The translations under genes were made by a program, and so were the position numbers. This document shows positions 1 through 7,141 of a DNA stretch of 10,487 nt, in pieces. Numbering within the stretch: the first letter of the stretch is position 1; each line of letters starts with the position of its first letter. Source of the stretch: JBELMB01 sp042088665. GTDB lineage: Bacteria; Pseudomonadota; Alphaproteobacteria; Rhodobacterales; Rhodobacteraceae. The DNA is taken from contig JBELMB010000177.1 in assembly GCA_042088665.1 (NCBI GenBank), positions 1-10,487 of the forward strand. The letters run 5' to 3'. The notes under the pieces are model-generated. The model was not told the DNA's origin. It saw only the letters and a program-made list of their open reading frames with translations, and did no database searches.

Positions 1-217
1 GAGAATTGAATCAGTCTCTGGCGACCCGATCAAGGAAGAGTTTTTCAACGGAATCAGCCCAAATCGACGGATGCTGCGGGATGCACGAATGGCTGCTAAC
101 ACGGCAAGTGAAGTAATCTTCAATAACTTCTTGGGTTGGAATTGGGGTTGTTGCAGAGCCAAACAAAACCATTCTGGAACAACCTATACGTGGGCTTCGA
201 GGATTGCAGGCGAGCGT
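1..217. other. Left edge, no gene called; two weak open frames
   Basis: This stretch lies downstream of the minus-strand gene at 218-1402. One plus-strand frame is open from base 2 to a TAA at 308-310. Its first 40 or so codons read like plausible protein (for example SGDPIKEEFFNG), so it could be the tail of a gene entering from the left. Its last 93 bases would overlap the convergent gene, which argues against it. On the minus strand an ATG at 170-172 opens a 53-codon frame ending at 11-13, with no clear ribosome binding site. I cannot choose between them and recognise neither. Confidence 0.3.
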
Positions 218-1402
218 TCAGACGCTGGGAAAATAGCTCAATTCCTTTTGTATTTCGGTTGCCTTGTCGACCATCTCTTGGTTGATCTCCGACAACTCAA
301 TGTAAGCTAAATCTGCTGAATATCCGATCTTAGAACTGCCCGGTTGGTCGGTTGCTATACCTACGACACGTTGGGTGCCAGGCAGTTTGCAATGCACCAC
401 TAAACACCTCAATCCCAACTCACTAACTCTAGCTTCTCGATCTGAGCTGGGGGCAATTAGAAATACGAAAGCAGTTCCACCATACGCCAAAGCCAGCCTC
501 GATCTGACTTTCAACTCTGGCTTTCCTAAGATTTCAAAGAACGCTTTGGATAATTGCACTCTTGTATCTCGCGGTTGTAAGGCCATTTCAATCAGCGCAT
601 GCTGGTCGTAGGTGACGGATTGGCTGTGCATGTCGAGCATGGCATCGGCAAGTAGGTCCTCGGCATAGTGCCCTATAAGCGCGTCCCAACGGTATGATTC
701 CTTAAAGCGTTCTGCACAATCGCTATACTCGTCAGAGCTTGCAAAGCTGTCCCAGATACCGCCATCTAAAACCATCAGACCTGCTTCGCCAGCATCTCCA
801 GCAAAGTTAGGAAACGTGTAGCCATTTTGGATAAAGATCGCGGCTAGGTCTTCGATCCCACCGCCGTTGAAAATCACCTTGGTACTACTAGTGACGAACG
901 CCTCGGACGCCGTTAGAAACTCAACAAAATCGGTAATTGTGTCTAGCGCGCTGAAAACGATGCCCACGCTTTTTTCGTCGCAGACGTGAACAAATCCATT
1001 TCCTAGGTCACCCCATTTGATCGGTACTTGCTGGTCGGAACCAAGAGACACCGACACCCGATGGTAAATACGCTCCGATCTTGGCGGTAGGGTAACGACC
1101 CTTCCATCATGCCGCACTACTTCGTCAGAGGTCTTTAGCCACCGTTCTGCACCCCAAATTTGACTAGCCGATTTTTCGATTGCTGTACGATGCCAGCGTT
1201 CCCAACCTTTGGCATCTCCGGTGTCCTTATACTCAATTTCTTTCACCGAAATAATGATGATATGTAGTCCGCAGACAATCAAACAATCACATAGTTCCTT
1301 TCCCTTTTTCCCTATCGGATTCGGATGCGTCCAAAGCTCAAGGAATGAACGTTCACAAAGCTGAGATACAAATTTTTCGGATCGGGTAAGTCCAATTGGC
1401 AT
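218..1402 (-). CDS. Hypothetical protein with nuclease-like N-terminal domain
   Basis: This 394-residue protein is not assigned to a named family. Residues 8-90 have a PD-(D/E)XK/NERD-like look: a helix around SEKFVSQLCERSF, an acidic pair in KGKELCD (Glu36, Asp39), a hydrophobic strand (LIVCGLHIIII) and a lysine in SVK (Lys54), then a Trp-rich helix ending GAERW. The usual second acidic residue before Lys54 is Ser, so catalysis is uncertain. The remainder is soluble, with no signal peptide or membrane span. I chose the ATG at 1400-1402, preceded by a weak GGAT, because the protein-like sequence begins there; the frame can be extended to a TTG at 1486, but that extension is Cys/Gln-rich and unconvincing. 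The gene stands alone, and its DNA is clearly more AT-rich than the adjacent catabolic locus, which suggests acquisition by transfer. A defence or DNA-repair role is only a guess. Confidence 0.7.
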   Translation of the reverse strand: MPIGLTRSEKFVSQLCERSFLELWTHPNPIGKKGKELCDCLIVCGLHIIIISVKEIEYKDTGDAKGWERWHRTAIEKSASQIWGAERWLKTSDEVVRHDGRVVTLPPRSERIYHRVSVSLGSDQQVPIKWGDLGNGFVHVCDEKSVGIVFSALDTITDFVEFLTASEAFVTSSTKVIFNGGGIEDLAAIFIQNGYTFPNFAGDAGEAGLMVLDGGIWDSFASSDEYSDCAERFKESYRWDALIGHYAEDLLADAMLDMHSQSVTYDQHALIEMALQPRDTRVQLSKAFFEILGKPELKVRSRLALAYGGTAFVFLIAPSSDREARVSELGLRCLVVHCKLPGTQRVVGIATDQPGSSKIGYSADLAYIELSEINQEMVDKATEIQKELSYFPSV

Positions 1403-1767
1403 AGTATATCCAAATCGAAGGCTGAGGACGTTGGGGCGCGCGCTGCATCGTTCAACACATTGTTGCTGAAATTGCGAGTAAAACAAAAGTCTCTATGTGC
1501 AGCAACGCTCTAGTTGCAGCTATTCATGTCCTTTCAACCTCCGAAAACGACCGTATATTGAACGGCTTATCGAACCGGACATTGGTGCGGATGCAGCGAA
1601 ATGGCGCTTTGTCCGCACAGCCGACCTTCCCTCACCCGATTGAATTCCTGTCTGTGCTGTTCAAAGACGCGTTCAGGCTGTTAAGGGTCTTACTTTTCAG
1701 CGAGTTCCATGGGCAGCCCCGAATTCCCCTGGCGTCGACTGTCGCCGCTACCATCAACCGCCCCTAT
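1403..1767. other. Intergenic stretch without a convincing gene
   Basis: This 365-base gap lies between the ends of two minus-strand genes: the start of the hypothetical gene and the stop of the CoA-transferase. The long plus-strand frame beginning at 1495 is the antisense shadow of the CoA-transferase gene, and its part inside the gap has no ribosome binding site. I see no strong hairpin followed by T residues that would terminate the CoA-transferase transcript. The shift from AT-richer to GC-rich DNA occurs across this gap. A motif near 1609-1620 (GTCCGCACAG) resembles bases 9690-9698 in the other non-coding gap, but too weakly to call a repeat. Confidence 0.5.
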
Positions 1768-2994
1768 TTAGCGGACAACGCCAGCCTTGCGCAGCGCGGC
1801 GATCTCGTCTTCGGACATTCCCAGATCGTCCGCCAGGATCGCATCCGTGTCGGCCCCCAACTCGGGCGGCGCACGGTCATAGACGTTGGGCGTCTGGGAA
1901 AAGCCAATCGGGTTGGCGATGACATCCATGTCGCCGACACTGGCATGGGTGACGCTCCGGCGCAGGCCCCTGGCCTTGAATTGCTCATCTTCCAGCACGT
2001 CATCAAAGCCGTTGATCGGACCGGCGGCAATGCCGACGGCCTCCAGTTCAGCTTGCAGCTCAGCCGCGCGCCAGTCCGTGACCCGCTCCTGCAGCAGCGG
2101 CACCAACGTATCCTTGTGGCGCACCCGTTCGAGGTTGGTCGAGAAACGGGCATCTTCCGCCAGTTCCGGGCAAGCCAGCAGAGCGCAAAGGCGCTGAAAC
2201 TGCGGATCGTTGCCGACCGCGATCATGATCGCCTTGTCGGCTGCATCGAACACCTGCCACGGACAGGTGATCTGCGACGCGGTGCCATTGCGTGCAGGCA
2301 CGCGCCCGCTTGAGAGATAGTTCATCGCCACATGCGACGCCGCATGCACCTGCGCGTCATAAAGCGCGATGTCCAGATGCTGCCCTGTCCCCCCGGTCGC
2401 ATCGCAGTGGTTCAGGGCGGCAAGGATTCCGATGACGGCATAATAGCCCGCGTTGATGTCAGAGATTGAATAGCCCACCAGATTGGGGCCCGCACCGGGC
2501 GCGCCATCGGGCACGCCGGTGATGCTCATCACGCCGCTCATCGCCTGAAAGATCGGGTCATAGCCCGGCAGATGGCTGCGCGGCCCCGTTTGCCCGAACC
2601 CGGTGATCGAGCAATAGACCAGACGCGGATTGACCCGTGACAGGGTTGCGTAGTCCAGGTTGAACCGGGCCATGTTGCCGACCTTGAAATTCTCGATCAG
2701 CACATCGGCCTTCGCGGCCAGTTGCGTCACGATCGCCTGTCCATCCGGCTTGGACATATCCACCGCAAGGGATTTCTTGCCGCGGTTCATCGCCAGAAAG
2801 GATGAGGTCAGCCCGGTATCCACGCCGCCCGCATCCAGATGCGGCACCCCCATGCGCCGCACGTCATCCCCGCCCCGGACATGTTCAACCTTGATCACCT
2901 CTGCTCCGAAATCGGCGAGCATATGCCCGGCCCAGGGCCCCGCAAAAACCCTGCTTACATCAAGAACCTTGAGGTGAGACATCGCACCGGCCAT
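1768..2994 (-). CDS. Family III CoA-transferase (CaiB/BaiF/Frc type)
   Basis: This 408-residue protein should move CoA between carboxylic acids, through an aspartyl-CoA enzyme intermediate, in the cytoplasm. The N-terminal block (LKVLDVSRVFAGPWAG, then ADFGAEVIKVEH) is the classic family III nucleotide-like fold. LVYCSITGFGQTGP sits near residues 125-138, and SDINAG contains the expected catalytic aspartate (Asp179, equivalent to Asp169 of formyl-CoA transferase). Length is normal for the family (about 400). I chose the ATG at 2992-2994 because AGGGGA lies about 7 bases upstream; an ATG four codons later lacks a site, and an upstream extension to 3135 would cover the promoter. The gene is divergent from the GntR regulator and lies in the TTT transporter locus, so it probably activates the imported acid. 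Donor and acceptor cannot be read from sequence; mesaconate, itaconate, citramalate, succinate or ring-cleavage acids are all possible. Confidence 0.93.
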   Translation of the reverse strand: MAGAMSHLKVLDVSRVFAGPWAGHMLADFGAEVIKVEHVRGGDDVRRMGVPHLDAGGVDTGLTSSFLAMNRGKKSLAVDMSKPDGQAIVTQLAAKADVLIENFKVGNMARFNLDYATLSRVNPRLVYCSITGFGQTGPRSHLPGYDPIFQAMSGVMSITGVPDGAPGAGPNLVGYSISDINAGYYAVIGILAALNHCDATGGTGQHLDIALYDAQVHAASHVAMNYLSSGRVPARNGTASQITCPWQVFDAADKAIMIAVGNDPQFQRLCALLACPELAEDARFSTNLERVRHKDTLVPLLQERVTDWRAAELQAELEAVGIAAGPINGFDDVLEDEQFKARGLRRSVTHASVGDMDVIANPIGFSQTPNVYDRAPPELGADTDAILADDLGMSEDEIAALRKAGVVR

Positions 2995-3030
2995 GGGCTT
3001 TCCCCTGTGTGAAAGATCTGCACCCAGCAG

Positions 3031-3097
3031 ATAAGCTAGCTGATTACATTTTATATGATCTTCCTTGCCCAGACAACACAAAACACAATAAGCTAGC
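3031..3097. promoter_or_regulatory. Repeated candidate GntR operator half-sites
   Basis: The 10-mer ATAAGCTAGC occurs twice in the CoA-transferase/gntR intergenic region, at 3031-3040 and 3088-3097 (57 bases apart). The first copy continues as AGCTAGCT, an 8-bp palindrome, and lies at the predicted transcription start of the CoA-transferase. The second lies upstream of that promoter and just before the gntR leader. The same AAGCTA core forms a perfect palindrome upstream of tctC (6987-7008). Assignment to the neighbouring GntR protein is inference. Confidence 0.5.
3048..3076 (-). promoter_or_regulatory. Candidate promoter of the CoA-transferase gene
   Basis: Read on the minus strand, TTGTCT (plus-strand 3071-3076) and TAAAAT (plus-strand 3048-3053) are separated by exactly 17 bases. 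They match the sigma-70-type -35 and -10 boxes at 4/6 and 5/6 positions. The start would fall near 3041, giving a leader of about 47 bases that carries the AGGGGA ribosome binding site. The start overlaps the first ATAAGCTAGC copy, as expected for repression. Confidence 0.45.
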
Positions 3098-3159
3098 ACA
3101 ACTGAATGTTTTGATCGCTCGCGTGGGCGATGCAAGGCTGGACAACGATGGAGACATTC

Positions 3160-3912
3160 ATGGCTGAGACAGGCAAACCATCGCAGGCGGCGACGGCAAT
3201 CCGCAAAAGCGCGGTGGCCCGGTATCTACAGCTTGCCGCCCTGTTCCGTCGCCGGATCGAGACAAGCGAATGGCCCGTCGATTCCCGCATTCCCACGGTC
3301 GAGGAGTTGGCCAAGGAATGCGGCGTTGCGAACATGACGATCCGGCAGGCGCTGAACCTGCTAGAGCAGGAAGGTCTGATCGAGCGTTTCCGCGCCAAGG
3401 GCACCTTTGTGCGCAAAAGCAACCGGCGTGACCTCTGGTGCGAGGTGCAGACCGATTGGAACGGCCTTTTGATGTCGCGCGACAATGCTGAATTGGAGTT
3501 GCTCAACTCTGAGACCGGCACAAAACCCACTGATGTCCCAGATGGGATCGGCACCCTTGCCCCCTCTTACCTGCATTTGCGCAGGCGCCACAGCCGCGAC
3601 GGAGAGACCTTTCTACTGGCCGATGTGTTCATCGACGAGCGGATCAGCGACAAGATAGAAGCCGCTGATTTCACCTCCAAGACCTCGATGCGGCTGATCG
3701 CGGATGTCCCTGGCCTGAAGATCGTGGATGCGCGTCAGATCCTTACGATCGGGTCTGCCGATCCGGAGGTGAGCGAACTTCTGGGCGTATCCCTGGGCGA
3801 TCCCGTGGCTTACGTCCAAAGGGTTGCGGTCGCAGAGGGCGGGATGGTGGCGTTGATCGCGAACGGCATTTACCGCGGCGATATGGTCCGGGTTGAGATC
3901 AAGTTGACCTGA
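3160..3912 (+). CDS. GntR family transcriptional regulator, HutC subfamily
   Basis: This 250-residue cytoplasmic DNA-binding regulator has the family's winged helix-turn-helix at about residues 20-86: RYLQLAALFRRRI, then IPTVEELAKECGVANMTIRQAL, then LEQEGLIERFRAKGTFV. The remainder (about 105-245) matches a UTRA effector domain in length and pattern, with LRRRH and the final strand GDMVRVEIKL. UTRA domains bind small metabolites, often the substrate of the controlled pathway. I chose the ATG at 3160 because GGAGA (3150-3154) lies the right distance upstream; ATGs at 3130 and 3148 have poorer sites. It is divergent from the CoA-transferase and ends 8 bases before the convergent tctA end. It probably regulates the CoA-transferase, itself and the TTT operon; the ligand is unknown. 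Confidence 0.93.
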   Translation: MAETGKPSQAATAIRKSAVARYLQLAALFRRRIETSEWPVDSRIPTVEELAKECGVANMTIRQALNLLEQEGLIERFRAKGTFVRKSNRRDLWCEVQTDWNGLLMSRDNAELELLNSETGTKPTDVPDGIGTLAPSYLHLRRRHSRDGETFLLADVFIDERISDKIEAADFTSKTSMRLIADVPGLKIVDARQILTIGSADPEVSELLGVSLGDPVAYVQRVAVAEGGMVALIANGIYRGDMVRVEIKLT

Positions 3913-3927
3913 CCGTTGGCTCAGGTC
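3906..3927. terminator. Hairpin between convergent gntR and tctA ends
   Basis: GACCTGA (3906-3912) and TCAGGTC (3921-3927) are perfect 7-bp inverted arms around an 8-base loop. The TGA ending gntR lies in the left arm, and the complement of the TGA ending tctA lies in the right arm, so the hairpin is the whole junction. There is no T-run on either side, so an intrinsic terminator is doubtful. It may instead protect 3' ends or slow convergent polymerases. Confidence 0.4.
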
Positions 3928-5438
3928 TCGCCCGGCGGGACATCCCGGAGCTTGCGTGATTGAAAAAGGGCACGAATGCCGCCGTAGATGGCCCAAACCA
4001 ACAACAGCGCTGACAATCCAAGGATCGAACCCGTCAGTGGATCCGAAACAATGCGCATCGGATCGCCGCGCGCCATCAGCATGGCGCGGCGCAGGTTTTC
4101 CTCGAGCATCGGACCCAGCACGAAGCCCAAGATCAATGGCGCCGCCGAATATCCCGTGCGCTGCAACAGGTAGCCGAGGCCGCCAAAGATCACGACAAGA
4201 CCCACGTCGAAGACACTGGTGCGCATGCTGAACACGCCGATGCAAATCAGCGCAATGACGACCGGGTAGATGTATTTATAGGGAAATTGCAGCACCTTCA
4301 CCCAGAGCCCGATCAACGGGATGTTGAGCACCAGAAGGAACAGGTTGCCGATCCAGAAGCTGGCGATCAGGCCCCAGAAGATCGTGGGATGATCCGACAC
4401 CAGCAAAGGCCCCGGCGTGATCCCGTGGATCATCAGCGCGCCCAGCATGATTGACATGGTGGCGCTGCCCGGAATGCCGATGGTCAGCGTCGGAATAAAG
4501 GCGGTCTGCGCGGCGGCGTTGTTGGCGGATTCCGGTGCCGCGACGCCCTCGATGGCACCCTTTCCAAAGCGCGACTTGTCCTTGGACAGGCGAATTTCCG
4601 TGGCATAGGCAAGAAAGGCCGCGATCACGGTCCCGGCCCCCGGCAAGGCCCCCAGCAACCCGCCGATCCCGCTTCCACGCGCCATGGGGCCAAGCGTCCG
4701 CCGCATATCGGCTCGGGTCGGTATCATGGAGCGCATGGTCACCGTCTCGGTAATCTTGCGGGTTCCCGCCTCTTTCACCGAGTTGACAACCTCGGCAATG
4801 CCGAACAGGCCCATGGCGATGGCCACGAGGCTGACCCCGTCGCGCAGCTCGAGAAAGCCGAATGTATAGCGGAATTCGCCCGAGGTCACATCCGTGCCGA
4901 CCGTGCCCAGAAGCAAGCCAAGCACCACCATGATCAACCCCTTGACCAGCGATCCGCCACCCACAGTGACAGCCGCAACCAACCCAAGCAGCATCAGCGC
5001 AAAGTAATCCCCAGGACCGAAACTGAGACCCACCTGCGCGATGGACGGGCCAAATCCCATCAAGGCGATGACCCCGACCGATCCGCCGACAAAGGACGCA
5101 ATCGCCGTGATGAACAGCGCCACACCGGCCCGGCCCTGCTTGGCCATCGGGTTCCCGTCCAGGCAGGTCACCGCCGCTGATGGCGTGCCGGGCAGATTCA
5201 GCAGGATCGACGCGATAGACCCGCCGTATTCGCCGCCGTAATAGATGCCCGCCAGCAGGATCAGCGCAGTCGTCGGTTCCAGGTAGAACGACATCGGCAG
5301 CAGCATCGAGATCGCCGCCAGCGACCCCAGCCCCGGCAAAACACCGATGAAGGTGCCAAGAAAAACGCCGATGAAGCAGTACATCAGGTTCTCAAGGGTC
5401 ATCGCCGTGGCGAACCCGAGAAGAATATTGTCCCACAT
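3921..5438 (-). CDS. tctA: Tripartite tricarboxylate transporter large membrane subunit TctA
   Basis: This 505-residue inner-membrane protein is the usual TctA length, with about 11-12 hydrophobic segments. It forms the ion-driven permease of the TTT system with TctB, taking carboxylates delivered by TctC. Family signatures are all present: LPGLG (34-38), YYGGEYGGS (66-74) followed by LNLPGTPSAAVTCLDGNP (80-97), and their counterparts in the second half, ALPGAG (264-269), APESANNAA (301-309) and GIPGSATMSIMLGAL (321-335). The paired motifs reflect the internal duplication of the family. The ATG at 5436-5438 follows the tctB stop by 5 bases with little Shine-Dalgarno sequence, so translation is probably coupled to tctB. 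It is the last gene of the tctC-tctB-tctA unit. The substrate cannot be predicted from this subunit. Confidence 0.96.
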   Translation of the reverse strand: MWDNILLGFATAMTLENLMYCFIGVFLGTFIGVLPGLGSLAAISMLLPMSFYLEPTTALILLAGIYYGGEYGGSIASILLNLPGTPSAAVTCLDGNPMAKQGRAGVALFITAIASFVGGSVGVIALMGFGPSIAQVGLSFGPGDYFALMLLGLVAAVTVGGGSLVKGLIMVVLGLLLGTVGTDVTSGEFRYTFGFLELRDGVSLVAIAMGLFGIAEVVNSVKEAGTRKITETVTMRSMIPTRADMRRTLGPMARGSGIGGLLGALPGAGTVIAAFLAYATEIRLSKDKSRFGKGAIEGVAAPESANNAAAQTAFIPTLTIGIPGSATMSIMLGALMIHGITPGPLLVSDHPTIFWGLIASFWIGNLFLLVLNIPLIGLWVKVLQFPYKYIYPVVIALICIGVFSMRTSVFDVGLVVIFGGLGYLLQRTGYSAAPLILGFVLGPMLEENLRRAMLMARGDPMRIVSDPLTGSILGLSALLLVWAIYGGIRALFQSRKLRDVPPGET

Positions 5439-5443
5439 GGCAG

Positions 5444-5881
5444 CTACGGCCAGTCAAACAGCGGCATGGTCATGCCGAGAAAGCGCGAGAACAGCAGCCA
5501 TGCGCCCGTCGATGTCACCACCGCGAGGATCAGCGCCGCGCCCCAGCCGAACCGGGGCTCGGACAGGGTGGTGAGACCGATGACCACGAAGAAGGCCGGG
5601 ATCATCCCGAACAGGTACATCGTCACCGCAAAGCCTGCGACGGCGGCAAGTATCGCCAGGAACGGCCGCCAATCGACGGAAATCGCTTCGGGTTTCATCG
5701 CGGCCGAGACCATCTCGCTGACCGCGAGAAGCGTCAGAATTCCCGACAGCACCACCGGGAAGTATCCCGGACCCATGCGTCGGGCCGAGCCGAACTCATA
5801 GCCGAGCCCGATGATGAACGCAGAGGTTCCGATCAGGGCCAGGATACCTGCAACGATAAAGCGCAGCGTCAGGAGGGTCAT
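5444..5881 (-). CDS. tctB: Tripartite tricarboxylate transporter small membrane subunit TctB
   Basis: This 145-residue inner-membrane protein with four predicted membrane segments is the small TTT subunit: one at the N-terminus (FIVAGILALIGTSAFIIG), one after the motif RRMGPGYFPVVLSG, and two near the C-terminus (AILAAVAGFAVTMYLF to VVIGLTTL, and AALILAVVTSTGAWLLF). The RMGPGYFP motif is characteristic of TctB. I chose the ATG at 5879-5881; a TTG at 5900-5902 would add seven residues (MILRARS) and cannot be excluded, because neither start has a strong ribosome binding site. It sits 60 bases after tctC, with a stable hairpin between them, and 5 bases before tctA. Confidence 0.9.
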   Translation of the reverse strand: MTLLTLRFIVAGILALIGTSAFIIGLGYEFGSARRMGPGYFPVVLSGILTLLAVSEMVSAAMKPEAISVDWRPFLAILAAVAGFAVTMYLFGMIPAFFVVIGLTTLSEPRFGWGAALILAVVTSTGAWLLFSRFLGMTMPLFDWP

Positions 5882-5906
5882 GGAACGCGCTCGCAAAATC
5901 AATCGA

Positions 5907-5928
5907 CGGCTGTCCCTCAGGACAGCCG
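5907..5928 (-). terminator. Stem-loop between tctC and tctB
   Basis: CGGCTGTCC and GGACAGCCG form a perfect 9-bp stem with a 4-base loop in the 60-base gap between tctC and tctB. In the transcript the stem is followed by GATTGATTTTG, only weakly T-rich. Such hairpins commonly cause partial termination or protect the upstream message, allowing the binding protein to be made in excess over membrane subunits. That role is inferred from position. Confidence 0.6.
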
Positions 5929-5941
5929 CCGCATTTCGGGT

Positions 5942-6925
5942 TTACTTGGCGATGCCCAGTTGCTCGATCACGCCGGCCCATTGGGCGCGGTTGTCTTCGC
6001 GGAACTGGGTCGCCTCGGCGGGCGTGGTCAGCGTTGGCGACAGGCCGGCCTTCGCGTAAGAGTCCAGCACGCCGGCGTCCTGCATCGCCGCGTTCAGCGC
6101 CTCGGACAGGGCCGCCTGAACGTCATCGGGCGTGCCCTTGGGCGTCACCAGCAGGTTCCAAAGCGTGGCAGAGTAGCCGACAAACCCACCTTCGGCGACC
6201 GTGGGCACCTCTGGCATCAGGGGCGAGCGATCCGGCGAAGAGACCGCATAGGCGACGATCCCGCCTGCGCGCACCTGTTCGGCAGCACCGGGCGTGGTCA
6301 GCATTGCAACGTCTACGTGACCGCCCAGCGTGTCATTCATCAGCGGTGTGTTGCCCTGATAGGGAATATGCAGCATTTCGACATCGGCGATGTCGAGCAG
6401 GTATTCCATCGCCAGATGCCCTGGTGTCCCGACGCCCGAGGTGCCGTAGGACAGCGCTTTGGGGTCTGCAGCAGCGGTGGCGATCAGCTCGGGCAAGGTT
6501 GTTGCTTCCAGACCGTTGCGCCCGGCGATCACAAGACCCAGAGTGCCCATCACGCCGATCACGTCCAGATCTTCTGCAAAGTTGTAGCCTGTGTCGCGGC
6601 CCATGGCCTCGATCAGGATCGAGGCACCAACGCCGCTGACACCAAGCGTGTAGCCATCGGGATCTGACCCTGCGACATGACCGATACCAACCGTGCCACC
6701 TGCGCCCGCACGATTTTCCACGACAACGGGCTGGCCCAGCGTGCCGGTCATATGCTCCGCCAGGATGCGGGCCACGACATCCGTCGAGCCGCCCGGCGGG
6801 AAGCCCACCACAAGGGTGATTGGCTGGCTGGGGAATTCCTGCGCCGACGCGGCCCCGACGCTGAGCGCGGCAAGGCCCGCCATGGTGACTGCCGCCAAGG
6901 TGCGGCGCGTGAAAACATTCGACAT
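5942..6925 (-). CDS. tctC: TTT solute-binding protein TctC (Bug family)
   Basis: This 327-residue periplasmic binding protein captures a carboxylate and delivers it to TctAB. The signal peptide (1-28) has a basic start with paired arginines (FTRRTL), a hydrophobic core and an ASA cleavage site before QEFP; export could be Sec or Tat. Bug family motifs follow: GFPPGGSTDVVAR (41-53), ENRAGAGGTVG (70-80), GTSGVGTPGHLA (161-172), IPYQGNTPLMNDTLGG (187-202) and MPEVPTVAE (237-245). I chose the ATG at 6923-6925 because GGGAGGAG lies 5 bases upstream; an ATG at 6938-6940 would place that site inside the coding region. It is the first gene of the transporter operon, divergent from the dioxygenase. 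Bug ligands vary widely and cannot be deduced here. Confidence 0.95.
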   Translation of the reverse strand: MSNVFTRRTLAAVTMAGLAALSVGAASAQEFPSQPITLVVGFPPGGSTDVVARILAEHMTGTLGQPVVVENRAGAGGTVGIGHVAGSDPDGYTLGVSGVGASILIEAMGRDTGYNFAEDLDVIGVMGTLGLVIAGRNGLEATTLPELIATAAADPKALSYGTSGVGTPGHLAMEYLLDIADVEMLHIPYQGNTPLMNDTLGGHVDVAMLTTPGAAEQVRAGGIVAYAVSSPDRSPLMPEVPTVAEGGFVGYSATLWNLLVTPKGTPDDVQAALSEALNAAMQDAGVLDSYAKAGLSPTLTTPAEATQFREDNRAQWAGVIEQLGIAK

Positions 6926-6986
6926 CTTGTCTCCTCCCATCAGGTTTTTGGTGGCGCGCTTTTGTGCGTGCTTTGATAGATTTCCA

Positions 6987-7008
6987 AAAAGCTACACTAT
7001 TAGCTTTT
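6987..7008. promoter_or_regulatory. Perfect palindrome, candidate operator upstream of tctC
   Basis: AAAAGCTA (6987-6994) and TAGCTTTT (7001-7008) are perfect 8-bp inverted arms with a 6-base spacer (CACTAT). The site lies 62 bases upstream of the tctC start and about 125 bases upstream of the dioxygenase start, in their shared divergent promoter region. Its AAGCTA/TAGCTT core repeats near the gntR and CoA-transferase promoters. Dyad symmetry and length suit a dimeric GntR regulator. Confidence 0.55.
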
Positions 7009-7036
7009 AACAGTCTGCCATAAGATGCAAGAGAAT
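7007..7036 (+). promoter_or_regulatory. Weak candidate promoter of the dioxygenase gene
   Basis: TTAACA (7007-7012) and GAGAAT (7031-7036) are separated by 18 bases and match the -35 and -10 consensus at 5/6 and 4/6 positions. The -35 box touches the right arm of the palindrome at 6987-7008, so a protein bound there could control this gene as well as tctC. The assignment is tentative. Confidence 0.25.
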
Positions 7037-7117
7037 CTTTTGACTGGTCGGGAGCAAATCGCAGCCGAACGCGACGGAAATCCGGGCGGGGGGCGTTGAA
7101 CGCCAAGGAGACAAAGC

Positions 7118-7141
7118 ATGGAGCATTTGGAACATGACTGA
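7118..7141 (+). CDS. Possible 7-codon leader ORF overlapping the dioxygenase start
   Basis: An ATG at 7118-7120 sits 7 bases after AAGGAG (7105-7110), the best ribosome binding site in this region, yet its frame encodes only MEHLEHD before TGA at 7139-7141. That stop lies 3 bases beyond the dioxygenase ATG (7134-7136), which has only a weak GGA nearby. The arrangement suggests translation by re-initiation. The alternative is that the initiating ribosome simply uses the second ATG inefficiently. Confidence 0.35.
   Translation: MEHLEHD

Noticed and set aside
303..309. Another AAGCTA-like match (TAAGCTA) inside the left gene, and GCTAGC at 9915-9920
   Set aside because: Both lie in or at the end of coding sequence without dyad symmetry or a promoter context; chance matches.
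1495..2313. Long plus-strand open frame (272 codons)
   Set aside because: It lies mostly antisense to the CoA-transferase, has no ribosome binding site and no recognisable protein pattern.
3065..3094. Promoter for gntR (TTGCCC and TAAGCT, 18-base spacing)
   Set aside because: The match to the -10 consensus is only 3/6, so I did not list it, although its position over the second ATAAGCTAGC copy would suit autoregulation.
2995..3135. N-terminal extension of the CoA-transferase to 3135
   Set aside because: The extension covers the promoter and operator repeats, and a good AGGGGA site precedes the ATG at 2994.
5960..6667. Plus-strand open frames antisense to tctC
   Set aside because: Shadows typical of GC-rich coding DNA; tctC is certain from its motifs, signal peptide and ribosome binding site.
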